Shown piece by piece: positions 9,725 through 18,343 of a stretch of 64,000 nucleotides of DNA. Positions within the stretch are counted from its first letter, which is position 1; every line of letters starts with the position of its first letter. The stretch is from Novipirellula caenicola (GTDB taxonomy: Bacteria; Planctomycetota; Planctomycetia; Pirellulales; Pirellulaceae). The translations under genes and the position numbers were made by a program. Below the pieces are notes generated by a model. The model saw only the letters and a list, made by a program, of their open reading frames with translations. It was not told the origin of the DNA and searched no databases. Location: contig NZ_BAABRO010000003.1 of the NCBI RefSeq assembly GCF_039545035.1, forward strand, positions 62,001-126,000, read 5' to 3'.

Positions 9725-9768
9725 TCGTGGATTCACGAAAAATCGCTTGCGATTCACGAAATGTCGTG
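9725..9768. promoter_or_regulatory. Paired TCGTG/CACGA palindromes, putative enhancer/operator of the activator
   Basis: Two perfect 5-4-5 palindromes lie 30 bp apart centre to centre: TCGTG-gatt-CACGA at 9725-9738 and CACGA-aatg-TCGTG at 9755-9768. An 11-base direct repeat, GATTCACGAAA, recurs 21 bp apart at 9730 and 9751. Helical phasing (two and three turns), the position between divergent genes and the closeness to the activator start at 9781 suggest the binding site of the Fis-type HTH protein encoded next door. Confidence 0.5.
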
Positions 9769-9780
9769 TATTTTTTGCGA

Positions 9781-11397
9781 ATGCTCGAAGAAAAGACGCC
9801 TCTGATCGATCAGCCCAAAACGCTGCTGTTAGAGTTGGCTCAGCGGCTGCAGGTGGACGATGCGCTAAACTTGATTGTTGATCGCATTGCGGCATCGCCA
9901 GCGGTGGCATTGGCGAGGATTTGGCTGATTCGCCCTGGCGCCGGTTGTGAGACCTGTCCGTTGCGTCAGGAGTGTCCCGATCAAACCCGCTGTCTGCACT
10001 TGGTAGCCAGCGCCGGTGCCTCGGTAGTGGATCCTCAGCGAAAGTTCTCGCGAACCGACGGTGCGTTTCGGCGTTTTCCGATCGGCGTTCGCAAAGTAGG
10101 CCGGATCGCAGCGACCGGCGAACCACTAGAGGTCGGCAATCTTTTAGGCCAACCCGATTGGTTGGTTCATCCGGAATGGGCTAGAGCAGAGGGGATTCGA
10201 GGTTTCGGCGGCCAACCGCTGGTCTACCGCGGGGAAGTCCTCGGCGTGCTGGCGGTATTCAGCCGAACCACCATCAATGACGAAGACCTGGATTGGCTGC
10301 GTACGATCGCCAATCACGCGGCCGCTTCGATTGCCAATGCGTCGGCATGGGAGGAGATCGAGTCGCTTCGTCGCCGATTGGAAATGGAGAACGACTATTT
10401 GCAAGAGGAGGTACGGACGAGAAACGCGTTCGGAGACATGGTGGGCAAAAGTGCGGCGCTGCAAAAGGTTGCCGAGCAAATCGAGTTGGTTGCTCCGACC
10501 GATTCAACCGTTCTGATCACCGGTGAAAGTGGGACCGGCAAAGAACTGGTAGCCCGCGAGATTCATCGGCGTTCCTCACGCAGCGAACGGCCGCTTATCA
10601 AGGTCAACTGCGCCGCGATCCCTCGCGAGTTGTACGACAGTGAGTTCTTTGGTCACACCAAAGGAAGTTTCACGGGCGCCGTGCGTGATCGAGTCGGCCG
10701 TTTCGAATTGGCCGATGCAGGTACGCTGTTCCTCGATGAGATTGGCGAGATACCGCTTGATCTGCAAAGCAAGTTATTGCGAGTGTTGCAGGAAGGTGAA
10801 CTAGAGCGAATTGGTGAAGAGCAAACACGCCGCGTGAATGTTCGCATCATCGCCGCGACGAATCGAGATTTGAAAAACGAAAGCGATGAAGGCCGGTTCC
10901 GCAGTGATCTGTACTATCGACTGAGCGTGTTTCCGATCGAGTTGCCGCCGCTGAGTCAACGCAAAGAGGACATTCCCTTGTTGGCCGAGCATCTGCTCGC
11001 ACAGCTTGCACGAAAGCTCGGCCGCCCCGTTCCTCGCTTGACCAAGGCGAATGTCCATGATCTGCAGCGTTATGATTGGCCTGGCAATATTCGTGAATTC
11101 CAGCATGTTCTCGAGCGAGCCATGATCACATCCCAGGCTGGACGTTTGCGATTCCAGCTCGATCCGGTGCAAGCGGTGAACCGCAAATCAACCACCGAGC
11201 AGGCGGGGATCGTCGCGTCACTTGACGACGAGCGTGTCATGACGGCCGCGGAACTACGTCAGTGGGAAGCCGCCAATATTCGCCGCGCGCTAGCGCAATC
11301 TAACGGAAAAGTATCAGGAGTCGGTGGAGCCGCCGAGCGGCTTGGGATGAAACCCACGACGCTCGCGTCACGGATCAAGAGTTTAGGGATTCACTGA
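9781..11397 (+). CDS. Sigma-54-dependent Fis-family activator with GAF sensor
   Basis: A bacterial enhancer-binding protein of 538 residues. Residues 1-190 form a GAF-like sensor containing a four-cysteine cluster at about C56, C59, C65 and C71 (spacing C-x2-C-x5-C-x5-C). A short coiled coil follows, then the AAA+ domain: Walker A GESGTGKE at about 248-255, the sigma-54 contact loop reading GSFTGA instead of GAFTGA at about 295-300, and Walker B TLFLDE at about 315-320. The last 50 residues are a Fis-type helix-turn-helix ([20 protein letters not shown]). ATG at 9781 is chosen; earlier in-frame codons lie across the putative operator. It probably activates the divergent AhpD-DUF1348 unit, and the cysteines suggest a redox, metal or electrophile signal, which is inference. 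Confidence 0.92.
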   Translation: MLEEKTPLIDQPKTLLLELAQRLQVDDALNLIVDRIAASPAVALARIWLIRPGAGCETCPLRQECPDQTRCLHLVASAGASVVDPQRKFSRTDGAFRRFPIGVRKVGRIAATGEPLEVGNLLGQPDWLVHPEWARAEGIRGFGGQPLVYRGEVLGVLAVFSRTTINDEDLDWLRTIANHAAASIANASAWEEIESLRRRLEMENDYLQEEVRTRNAFGDMVGKSAALQKVAEQIELVAPTDSTVLITGESGTGKELVAREIHRRSSRSERPLIKVNCAAIPRELYDSEFFGHTKGSFTGAVRDRVGRFELADAGTLFLDEIGEIPLDLQSKLLRVLQEGELERIGEEQTRRVNVRIIAATNRDLKNESDEGRFRSDLYYRLSVFPIELPPLSQRKEDIPLLAEHLLAQLARKLGRPVPRLTKANVHDLQRYDWPGNIREFQHVLERAMITSQAGRLRFQLDPVQAVNRKSTTEQAGIVASLDDERVMTAAELRQWEAANIRRALAQSNGKVSGVGGAAERLGMKPTTLASRIKSLGIH

Positions 11398-11435
11398 GAA
11401 ACGACTGATCGATCACGTCATGTCGTTTGGGACGG

Positions 11436-11527
11436 TGACTGTACCATCACGGCCAGCCAGCAGGTGAGTCCGAAAATCGATCGTGATCAGCAAGAGTGGG
11501 TTATGAGGGTCGTATTGTAATTTGCCA
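11436..11527 (+). repeat. Copy A of a diverged ~92-bp direct repeat
   Basis: This stretch matches 13161-13252 without gaps and in the same orientation. The first 55 bases differ at only six or so places; the rest is more degraded. Read on the minus strand both copies encode a similar peptide, IDFRT-LL-GRDGT. It may be the leftover upstream flank of a lost gene copy or one boundary of an inserted segment holding the zinc-ribbon and Uma2 genes. Confidence 0.65.
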
Positions 11528-11670
11528 TCACCATCATGGTCGGTGTTTGCGTTTGTATCGGCTTCCAGCGGTATTCGCTTCGCTCGACCGCCGGCTAATG
11601 TCTGCAACGGCTTCGGCGTAATCGTCGGCGTGAGGGATTAATAGGTCGTGATTCTAGGGGGACACTCTGA

Positions 11671-12513
11671 CTACTTGCTATTCAATGAATCGGTGGACTT
11701 GGCTTTCTCAAGCATCTTCAGTTTCGATTCATTGCATTTGTCCACCCAAACCTTGATCGGTTCACCATAGGCGGGGCAAATTCCTGCTTCCTGAAATACC
11801 TGCAGCACACGGCGAGTGACAATACTACGAGTATGGAGATTCACAAAGTCTTCACCGTTCCATTTTGAACCATCAACGACCGGGCGATACGCGGGCAGCA
11901 CGATTGGCAACTCAAAGGTGTCTAGGTCTTTCGCACTAGCAAGAAACGCTTTTTCAGTTCCAAAGTATTTCAGCTTTCCTTTTTGGCATGTTCGGCAGAT
12001 CCCATAAGGCATCGCACAGTACTCGCACACCATTGCGGAACCGCAAGAAGGGCATTTAGGAATCGTTCCGTTGTATACGACCGCTCGATCCATGGGCAAA
12101 TCACTGAAGCACAACCCCCAAAGTCGGTGTTGATGCCTGCTATAGGGTTGCGGGTCAAGTGGAGCAACTAGATAGTTGCTAAAGCCGGCCTGCTTCAAAA
12201 TCTGATTCGACTCACTCGAGATGACATGATAGCCCTCCGGGCAGCTAAAGGCTTTACCGTTGGTACTGCTACGCATGTTGAACTTCCCATTCAGCAATCC
12301 ACCATAATGATGCCCCTTTTTGCACCTAACGTCTCGATGTACTGTTTCCTCCATCTCAACAAAAATATCCTCGTCACCTTGGACGCTAATCCAAGTGTCA
12401 TCCCGCTCCGGTTCATCAAAAAAGTCGCCGAACGTCAATGCGTAGAAAATTCCCTCGAGGCAGCTTCCTGAGTGATCGTAATGTACGAAGTCCAAACGAT
12501 TGCTCCTTTTCAT
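11671..12513 (-). CDS. Uncharacterised protein with three CxxC motifs (zinc ribbon-like)
   Basis: I do not recognise this 280-residue protein. It has no signal peptide or membrane helix. In the middle, CPSC, CEYC and CRTC occur within about 27 residues, suggesting a zinc-binding ribbon or knuckle. The C-terminal third (DGSKWNGEDFVNLHTRSIVTRR and onward) loosely recalls double-CXXCG/Imm11-type proteins, in which W-x-G-x-D-F precedes a helix; that resemblance is weak. ATG at 12513 is preferred, since codons further upstream overlap the Uma2 stop. It lies 32 bp after the Uma2 gene on the same strand, inside a segment flanked by diverged direct repeats, so it may be accessory DNA. Confidence 0.6.
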   Translation of the reverse strand: MKRSNRLDFVHYDHSGSCLEGIFYALTFGDFFDEPERDDTWISVQGDEDIFVEMEETVHRDVRCKKGHHYGGLLNGKFNMRSSTNGKAFSCPEGYHVISSESNQILKQAGFSNYLVAPLDPQPYSRHQHRLWGLCFSDLPMDRAVVYNGTIPKCPSCGSAMVCEYCAMPYGICRTCQKGKLKYFGTEKAFLASAKDLDTFELPIVLPAYRPVVDGSKWNGEDFVNLHTRSIVTRRVLQVFQEAGICPAYGEPIKVWVDKCNESKLKMLEKAKSTDSLNSK

Positions 12514-12545
12514 TCTTATCGGACGAATGACTGCATGTGTACTGC

Positions 12546-13100
12546 TCAGCCGAACAAATCTTGGATGTCCAGTGCAGTGGCACACGGTTGGAGTGGCAGA
12601 AGTTGCTCGCCGGGTTTGGCCACGGTGCGGTCTGTGTACTCACCGTTTTTAGGTTCTCGGAAAACATGCACGCAGCGGCCTTGCACGTCCACAATCCAGT
12701 ACTCGACGATCTTCGCTTCGGCATAAAGTGCAGCCTTCTCGATCAAGTCAGACTTCAGTGTGCTGTCGGAAACTTCAATTGCTAGCTTCACATCCGCCGC
12801 CGCTGGATGTTGATCGCGATAGCGACCGGCACGAATCCAAAGCAGGTCCGGTTCAGGACGGCTGTCTAGCTTCGAGATCGTCAAGCCGGTTTGGACCGTT
12901 ACGCGGATCTGGTCTCTTGGCGCACTGTGAGCAGACCAGTCGGTCAAGTAAATGATGTAGTCATCGTGAGCAGGTCCGGCCGGATTCGTCTCGCGTATCT
13001 CCCCGCGAATTAACTCAATCTTGCGATTCAGGTGATCAAACGCTCCACGCTCGACCATGCGGCCGTATTCTTCCACGGTTAAATGCAAACCCGTGCTCAT
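12546..13100 (-). CDS. Uma2-family putative PD-(D/E)xK endonuclease
   Basis: A 184-residue protein of the Uma2 (DUF820) family, common in multiple copies in planctomycetes and cyanobacteria and predicted to have a restriction-endonuclease-like fold. Diagnostic parts are LTVEEYGRMVERGAF near the N-terminus, RPEPDLLW with the active-site Asp, LAIEVSDSTLKSDL with the Glu, and KAALYAEAKIVEYWIVD with the helix and strand that follow. ATG at 13100 gives the usual family length; the frame stays open much further upstream, but that part is antisense to the SGNH gene and has no family similarity. The biological role of Uma2 proteins is not established. Confidence 0.88.
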   Translation of the reverse strand: MSTGLHLTVEEYGRMVERGAFDHLNRKIELIRGEIRETNPAGPAHDDYIIYLTDWSAHSAPRDQIRVTVQTGLTISKLDSRPEPDLLWIRAGRYRDQHPAAADVKLAIEVSDSTLKSDLIEKAALYAEAKIVEYWIVDVQGRCVHVFREPKNGEYTDRTVAKPGEQLLPLQPCATALDIQDLFG

Positions 13101-13160
13101 TGGTTGGAACCCTTGGCCGACAAAACGGTTTGACAAAACGTCGGTGTAATTCAAGTGGAT

Positions 13161-13252
13161 TGATTGTACCATCACGGCCATCCAACAGGTTAGTCCGAAA
13201 ATCGATCGCGATCGGTGAGGGTGGGCTATGATGGCCCAATTACAACTTGCCC
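13161..13252 (+). repeat. Copy B of a diverged ~92-bp direct repeat
   Basis: Ungapped counterpart of 11436-11527, same orientation, in the divergent promoter region between the Uma2 gene and the SGNH hydrolase gene. The 1.6 kb between the copies holds exactly the three-CxxC gene and the Uma2 gene. It may equally be the Uma2 promoter region, with copy A a remnant of another such gene. Confidence 0.65.
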
Positions 13253-13272
13253 TAGCCAGTGATTCAAAATCC

Positions 13273-14304
13273 ATGAACCTGCCCGTTGAATCCGATGCCC
13301 CGTCGGAACAGCCCTCTCTCGGCAAACCAAAGACTTCGCTCTTCGGGGTTTTCAAGACGCTAGTTATCGCCTTCGTGGTGGTGGTCTCGCTGTTGAGTTT
13401 CCCGAGTGTGCTGCCTTGGATGGTGGCGTTCTGGTTGGTTTGGGCTTCCGTCTTGCTCTTTAGAAATCGGCCAGGTTGGCTTCCGCTGTTGACCTGCTTC
13501 GTCATCTTGGCGGTCAAGCTGGTACCACGTACGCCTGCGATGATCGTGCTCGGGTGCGTGATGCTGATTGTGATTGCCATCCGGATTCGCTATCGACATC
13601 ATCGTCTGTACGACCGACGGTTTGCTGGGTTTTGTGTCGCAGCATTGTGGGGGTGTTGGGGATGGATGTTTTATGAGTTCCACGCAATCGCCAATTCCAG
13701 TCGCACACTGGTACTGGACCCTGCTCGGCCCGTGGTCTGTCTGGGCGACAGTTTGACGCAAGGGATGATTCCCGATCGAGGATACCCGGGTGCTTTGGAA
13801 GCGATGATTCGCGTGCCGGTTGTGAATCGAGGCTTTTCGGGGATCGCGACGTCACAAGGACTCGGGCAAATGGACCGCGTGCTTGCCGATCATCCTCAGG
13901 TGGTCGTGATTGAACTCGGCGGCCACGATTTTTTGAAGGGACACTCGCGAGCGGCAACAAAGGCGAATCTGCTGAAAATGATCCAAACCTGTCGCGATCA
14001 CGACGCGGAGGTGATTTTGATGGAAATCCCGCGAGGATTTATCTTCGATCCGTTTGCAAGTCTTGAGCGTGAGATCGCCTATGAACAGGATGTCCAGCTC
14101 GTGGCGGATACTTGGCTACGGCAAATCGTGGTGATGAGTCCCGTGGCACCGCCGGGGATGTGGATGCCCGGGTTCCAGTTGAGCGATGACGGGATTCATA
14201 GTAACCCGGCGGGCAGCAAGGCGATCGCCGTGCGAGTCGCCGAGGCACTGCAAAAAATGGTCGGCGATGACATTCGGGTTAAACCCACACCGAAAAACAG
14301 GTGA
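13273..14304 (+). CDS. Membrane-anchored SGNH/GDSL-type esterase
   Basis: A 343-residue protein with four or five hydrophobic segments in its first 150 residues and a C-terminal SGNH hydrolase domain. The domain shows CLGDSLTQG (block I with nucleophile Ser), a conserved Gly region around GFSGIATSQG (block II), ELGGHDFLKG (block III; the usual GxND is replaced by GGHD) and DGIHSNPAG (block V, Asp and His). Such enzymes remove acyl or acetyl groups from lipids or polysaccharides; here the hydrolase domain probably faces the periplasm. ATG at 13273 is preferred over one 15 codons earlier that lies in the repeat. The gene is alone on its strand before the sulfatase, 162 bp away. Confidence 0.82.
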   Translation: MNLPVESDAPSEQPSLGKPKTSLFGVFKTLVIAFVVVVSLLSFPSVLPWMVAFWLVWASVLLFRNRPGWLPLLTCFVILAVKLVPRTPAMIVLGCVMLIVIAIRIRYRHHRLYDRRFAGFCVAALWGCWGWMFYEFHAIANSSRTLVLDPARPVVCLGDSLTQGMIPDRGYPGALEAMIRVPVVNRGFSGIATSQGLGQMDRVLADHPQVVVIELGGHDFLKGHSRAATKANLLKMIQTCRDHDAEVILMEIPRGFIFDPFASLEREIAYEQDVQLVADTWLRQIVVMSPVAPPGMWMPGFQLSDDGIHSNPAGSKAIAVRVAEALQKMVGDDIRVKPTPKNR

Positions 14305-14466
14305 ACTGGGACTGAGTGCCGAAAAAACTTGCCTTGGAAATCGCGATCGACTAACTTCGTCGATTGCGGTTCTATTAAGCAGCGGTCTGGGTTTGACGCT
14401 ACAATCCACGTCAACCTGACAGCGCCTCTCTTGTCTTCCAACTCCTATTCGTAGTCGCCACCACTC

Positions 14467-16263
14467 ATGACTTCTAATCTTCGAATTGCCTTGCTCAGCT
14501 TTGGGCTCTTTTTCTCGGGAACGCTTGCCGCCTCGGCTACCAACGTCGTGTTCGTGATGTCCGACGACCAAGGCTATGGCGATCTGGCGTGCACCGGTAA
14601 CCCGATCATCAAGACGCCGAACATCGATCAGCTTGCGTCGGAAAGTTCGGGGCTGAGCGATTACCACGTCGCTCCGACCTGCTCCCCCACGCGTTCAGCG
14701 CTGTTGACAGGGCACTGGACCAACCGCACTGGGGTTTGGCACACGATCATGGGACGATCGATGCTGCGAGAAAACGAAGTCACGGTGGGCCAGATGTTCA
14801 GCGACGCCGGCTATCAAACCGGCATGTTCGGAAAATGGCACCTCGGCGACAACTATCCTTATCGTCCCGAAGATCGCGGATTCACCGAAGTCTATCGCCA
14901 TGGCGGCGGTGGCATCGGGCAGACGCCGGACGTGTGGGACAACGCCTACTTTGACGGAGCCTATTTTCACAACGGCAAGATCGTTCCGGCCGAAGGCTTT
15001 TGCACCGACGTCTTCTTTGATCAGGCGAATGCGTTCATCAGCAAGTGTGCCAAAGAGAAGAAGCCCTTCTTTGCCTACATCGCTACGAACGCGCCTCACG
15101 GACCACTGCATTGTCCCCAAAAATACATGGACATGTATCAAGACCAGTCCGACAACATTGCCGCATTCTATGGCATGATCACCAATATCGATGACAATGT
15201 TGGCAAGACCCGCAAGTTGATCGAAGAGCTTGGGATCGCTGACGACACGATCTTTGTCTTCACCACCGACAATGGCACGGCCAGCGGGGCGAAGATCTAT
15301 AACGCGGGGATGAGAGCCGGTAAGGGCAGTCCCTACGACGGCGGGCACCGCGTGCCGTTTTTCCTGCATTGGCCAGCCGGCGGGATCGACAAACAACATG
15401 ACGTCGATGAGTTGACGCACGCCGTGGACATCGTTCCCACGCTGTTGGAAATGACGGGCGTCAAAAAGCCGGAAAATGTCAAGTTTGATGGCGTTTCCAT
15501 TGCCTCGCTTCTCGATCCAGCCAAAGACGTCGATTGGCCTGAGCGTTTTGTGATCAGTGATTCGCAGCGAGTTCGCGACCCGATCAAATGGCGAGGTTCG
15601 TCAGTGATGTCGCAGAAGTATCGATTGATCAACGGCAAGGAACTCTATGACATCACCGTCGATCCAGGCCAGAAAAACAACATCGCCAAAGACCATCCCG
15701 AAGTCGTCGCGACGATGCGAGAGTTCTACGACAAGTGGTGGGATGAATTGAAACCCACGTTCTCTCAAACCACCGAGATCTACCTCGGGCACCCCAATCA
15801 CCCCGTGGTCAGTATGACCGCTCACGATTGGATTCAAAAAGTCTATCCACCGTGGCATCAAGGTTCGATCCGCGCGGCGGACCGCAAACACCCGAAATCC
15901 GACAAGCTCAAGCACGAGGGACACTGGGCGGTGAAGGTGGTTCGTGACGGCAAGTACCAGATCTCGTTGCGGCGTTGGCCTGGTGAGTCGGGAGCATCGA
16001 TCAACGCGTCGCTACCCGCAGGAGAAAATGTTCCGGGCGCCGCAGAGGCATTTCGCACCACGCCGGGCAGCGCCATCGATGCTACCCACGCGGTCCTGCG
16101 TATCGACGACAAGGATCTCGATCGCAAGCCAGTCGATGCGGGTGCCAAGGAAGTCAGCTTCGTTACCGAACTGAAAAAGGGATCGTATCGGTTGGCCCCG
16201 GTCTTCGAGATCAGCGAAGGCGAACTCGGCGCCTACTACGTCGTCGTCAAAAGCCTTGATTGA
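14467..16263 (+). CDS. Exported type I sulfatase (arylsulfatase A-like)
   Basis: A 598-residue secreted sulfatase. A signal peptide covers about residues 1-24 (hydrophobic core then LAASA). The metal site begins with MSDDQGYGD, with Asp at about 33-34, and the formylglycine signature CSPTR sits at about 72-76, with GHWTNR after it. Further family motifs are GKWHLGDN and FVFTTDNGT. The C-terminal 140 residues form an extra domain, also seen in planctomycete sulfatases, containing GHWAVKVVRDGKYQISLRRWP. Planctomycetes carry many such enzymes for marine sulfated polysaccharides, but the substrate cannot be read here. No maturation enzyme gene is adjacent. The ATG has no evident ribosome binding site. 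Confidence 0.93.
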   Translation: MTSNLRIALLSFGLFFSGTLAASATNVVFVMSDDQGYGDLACTGNPIIKTPNIDQLASESSGLSDYHVAPTCSPTRSALLTGHWTNRTGVWHTIMGRSMLRENEVTVGQMFSDAGYQTGMFGKWHLGDNYPYRPEDRGFTEVYRHGGGGIGQTPDVWDNAYFDGAYFHNGKIVPAEGFCTDVFFDQANAFISKCAKEKKPFFAYIATNAPHGPLHCPQKYMDMYQDQSDNIAAFYGMITNIDDNVGKTRKLIEELGIADDTIFVFTTDNGTASGAKIYNAGMRAGKGSPYDGGHRVPFFLHWPAGGIDKQHDVDELTHAVDIVPTLLEMTGVKKPENVKFDGVSIASLLDPAKDVDWPERFVISDSQRVRDPIKWRGSSVMSQKYRLINGKELYDITVDPGQKNNIAKDHPEVVATMREFYDKWWDELKPTFSQTTEIYLGHPNHPVVSMTAHDWIQKVYPPWHQGSIRAADRKHPKSDKLKHEGHWAVKVVRDGKYQISLRRWPGESGASINASLPAGENVPGAAEAFRTTPGSAIDATHAVLRIDDKDLDRKPVDAGAKEVSFVTELKKGSYRLAPVFEISEGELGAYYVVVKSLD

Positions 16264-16274
16264 CGAGCAGGCCA

Positions 16275-16320
16275 GTTGATTGACTAGAGGGCTGTTGATT
16301 GACTAGAGGGCTGTTGATTG
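16275..16320 (+). repeat. 19-bp tandem repeat, 2.4 units
   Basis: The 19-base unit GTTGATTGACTAGAGGGCT occurs twice perfectly at 16275-16293 and 16294-16312, and a third unit begins at 16313 with GTTGATTG. It lies 11 bp after the sulfatase stop, before the convergent antiporter gene. Confidence 0.9.
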
Positions 16321-16378
16321 TCAGGGCCGCGATGCGTGAGAGCGCGTCCGGCCTCGAAGCTTTCGAATGGACTCTCTC

Positions 16379-16434
16379 GTAGTGGGTCTTGCTAAAGATC
16401 CTCTCCCCATAAAGGATCTTGCTAAAGATCCTCT
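16379..16434 (+). repeat. Two copies of the GTAGYG hairpin repeat
   Basis: Copy one (16379-16404) reads GTAGTG then GGTCTT-GCTA-AAGATCC; copy two (16412-16434) lacks the 5' GTAG but has GGATCTT-GCTA-AAGATCC. Both can fold as 7-bp stems with a GCTA loop, copy one with a G-U pair. They lie between the convergent sulfatase and antiporter genes. Confidence 0.85.
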
Positions 16435-16552
16435 GCGTCCGTTGTTGGCTTCGTGTCTCGGGCGAGTTTCGCTACCGGCTACGGCCACCCGTGGCCCGCG
16501 GCGTATGCGTCACCGTGTCGAAGGGACGGGCATGGCGATCATCGTCAATCGA

Positions 16553-18184
16553 TCAGGCCTTGGACTGCACGAAACGTTCGCACCACCGCAGTAGCGCTGC
16601 GGACGCTTCGCCCTCTTCGCTGACGATGCCATTTGCCCCGGCTCGCCGCATCGCGGCCACGTTGCCCTGATAGCGACATCGGACCAGGATCGTCGAGTCG
16701 GTGTTCAGTGCCCTCAGCACCGCGACAATCTCTTTGGCGGCCGCGTCATCGGGAACGCTAACGACTGCCAAGTTGCAGTGGTCTGCGTCAGCCCGTTTCA
16801 GGACTTGCGGGTCGCGAGCGTCGCCAGCAACGGTATGGAAACCTTGTTGAGCAAAAAGATGTAAATTGATGGGGCTGAAATCAATCAAGCGAACATCGAT
16901 CCCCTTCATCTCCAATTGCGAACTAATCTGGCGTCCAATCAGCCCGATGCCGATCACCACCGCATGTCGGCTGGTGTCGTTAATCAAACCGTGGTGGTCG
17001 TGATCATCGTGTTCGTACTGATCTTCGCCCGACCAGCGCAGTCCGAACTGGATCAATTGCGGTGTGACGATCAACGTGCCCAACGCGATCAACAACAAGC
17101 GGTTGTACGCGATCGGACTAAGCAGCTCCTGTTTCAGTCCTTCGGAAAGCAGTAAGAACGAAAACTCGCCCATTTGGGCTAATCCCATTCCCATGCCGAT
17201 CGCAGCCTTGGTTCGCAGCCCCACCAAACGCAGCGCCATCGCCGCGGCCGCGCCTTTGATCAGCAGGATCGACAGCACGCCACAGGTGATCAGGAACGGT
17301 TCGTCGAAGAATTGACGCGGATTCAAAAGCGTGCCGAGCGTGACAAAGAAGATCGCCGCAAACGTTTCGCGAAACGGTAACACGATGGTGTCAATTTGCT
17401 TGCTAAGCCGATTCCCGCTCAGCACAATTCCCGCTGCTAACGCACCGACCGCCGAGGGTAACCCCAAATAGTGGGCAACCCAGCAAACACCGCCCAGCAC
17501 ACAAACGGCAAACAGGACAACCAGTTCCACACTGCGAAGTTGGGCCAATTCCGGCACAATCCAGCGGCGAACGATGTGATAGACCATGCCGACGCTGATC
17601 ACGAAAATCAGCGATTTTCCGCCGAGCAACGCGTACGCATTCAGCGAAGGTGGCTCGCCGTGATGAGTCAACAGCGGGATCAGCAACATTAGCGGCACTA
17701 ATGCAACGTCTTGGAAAAGTAGAATTCCAATCGCACGGCGGCCCGATGGTGATGCCGCTTGGCCCCATTCGGCTAACGCCTTGAACACCAACACGGTCGA
17801 ACTCAGCGCGACCGCGGACGCGGCCAACAACGCCCCATTCACGTTCATCCCCATCGCCATGCAGATCAACGCCAACGGGATCGCGACGAGGGTCATTTGG
17901 ACGACACCGCCGAGCAAAAAGTAGCGGCTTAGACGTACCAGTTCTTCGAGCGAAAACTCGATCCCAACCGCGAACAATAGTAGCAAAGCACCGAGTTCCG
18001 CCAACGCTTCGAGTTCATGGGTTTGCTGTTTTACGAACCCCAACGCGTCTTCGCCGATCACTCCACCGACGACCAAATAGCCGACCAGCATCGAAACACC
18101 GATACGTTTGCACACGGCGCCCGCAATCAAGCCGGCGGTCAGCACGAACAGTAAAACGGTGGTGATTGCAGAAATATCGTCCAT
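16553..18184 (-). CDS. Kef/CPA2-type monovalent cation:proton antiporter with RCK domain
   Basis: A 543-residue inner-membrane transporter exchanging K+ or Na+ for protons. The first 390 residues form about 12 helices with CPA2 motifs: GYLVVGGVIGEDALGFV, LLLFAVGIEFSLEEL, ALSSTVLVFKALAE, GILLFQDVALVPLML and GMGMGLAQMGEFSFLLLS. After a His/Asp-rich linker (about 405-416), a TrkA-N/RCK domain begins with HAVVIGIGLIGRQISSQL, a Rossmann glycine motif, and includes VAGDARDPQVL, so NAD(H)-type regulation is likely. A TrkA-C domain is missing, as in KefB/KefC-like proteins. No ancillary KefF/G gene is adjacent. Confidence 0.93.
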   Translation of the reverse strand: MDDISAITTVLLFVLTAGLIAGAVCKRIGVSMLVGYLVVGGVIGEDALGFVKQQTHELEALAELGALLLLFAVGIEFSLEELVRLSRYFLLGGVVQMTLVAIPLALICMAMGMNVNGALLAASAVALSSTVLVFKALAEWGQAASPSGRRAIGILLFQDVALVPLMLLIPLLTHHGEPPSLNAYALLGGKSLIFVISVGMVYHIVRRWIVPELAQLRSVELVVLFAVCVLGGVCWVAHYLGLPSAVGALAAGIVLSGNRLSKQIDTIVLPFRETFAAIFFVTLGTLLNPRQFFDEPFLITCGVLSILLIKGAAAAMALRLVGLRTKAAIGMGMGLAQMGEFSFLLLSEGLKQELLSPIAYNRLLLIALGTLIVTPQLIQFGLRWSGEDQYEHDDHDHHGLINDTSRHAVVIGIGLIGRQISSQLEMKGIDVRLIDFSPINLHLFAQQGFHTVAGDARDPQVLKRADADHCNLAVVSVPDDAAAKEIVAVLRALNTDSTILVRCRYQGNVAAMRRAGANGIVSEEGEASAALLRWCERFVQSKA

Positions 18185-18343
18185 GGTTTATCGCGAGTGG
18201 CGGACAACGTTGGCGGTGAGTGTTACGACGAGATACAATAGACCCGATCTGCGGTTCGTGTTAGTGTGCATCGGATGTCGCCATACGGTTTGTGGATCTT
18301 CACATGTGAATATGAAATCCATTTGAAAATGGGGACAACCTGA

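Noticed and set aside
13101-13580. N-terminal extension of the Uma2 frame to 344 codons
   Set aside because: The extra 160 codons run antisense into the SGNH hydrolase gene and match nothing in Uma2 proteins; ATG at 13100 gives the normal length.
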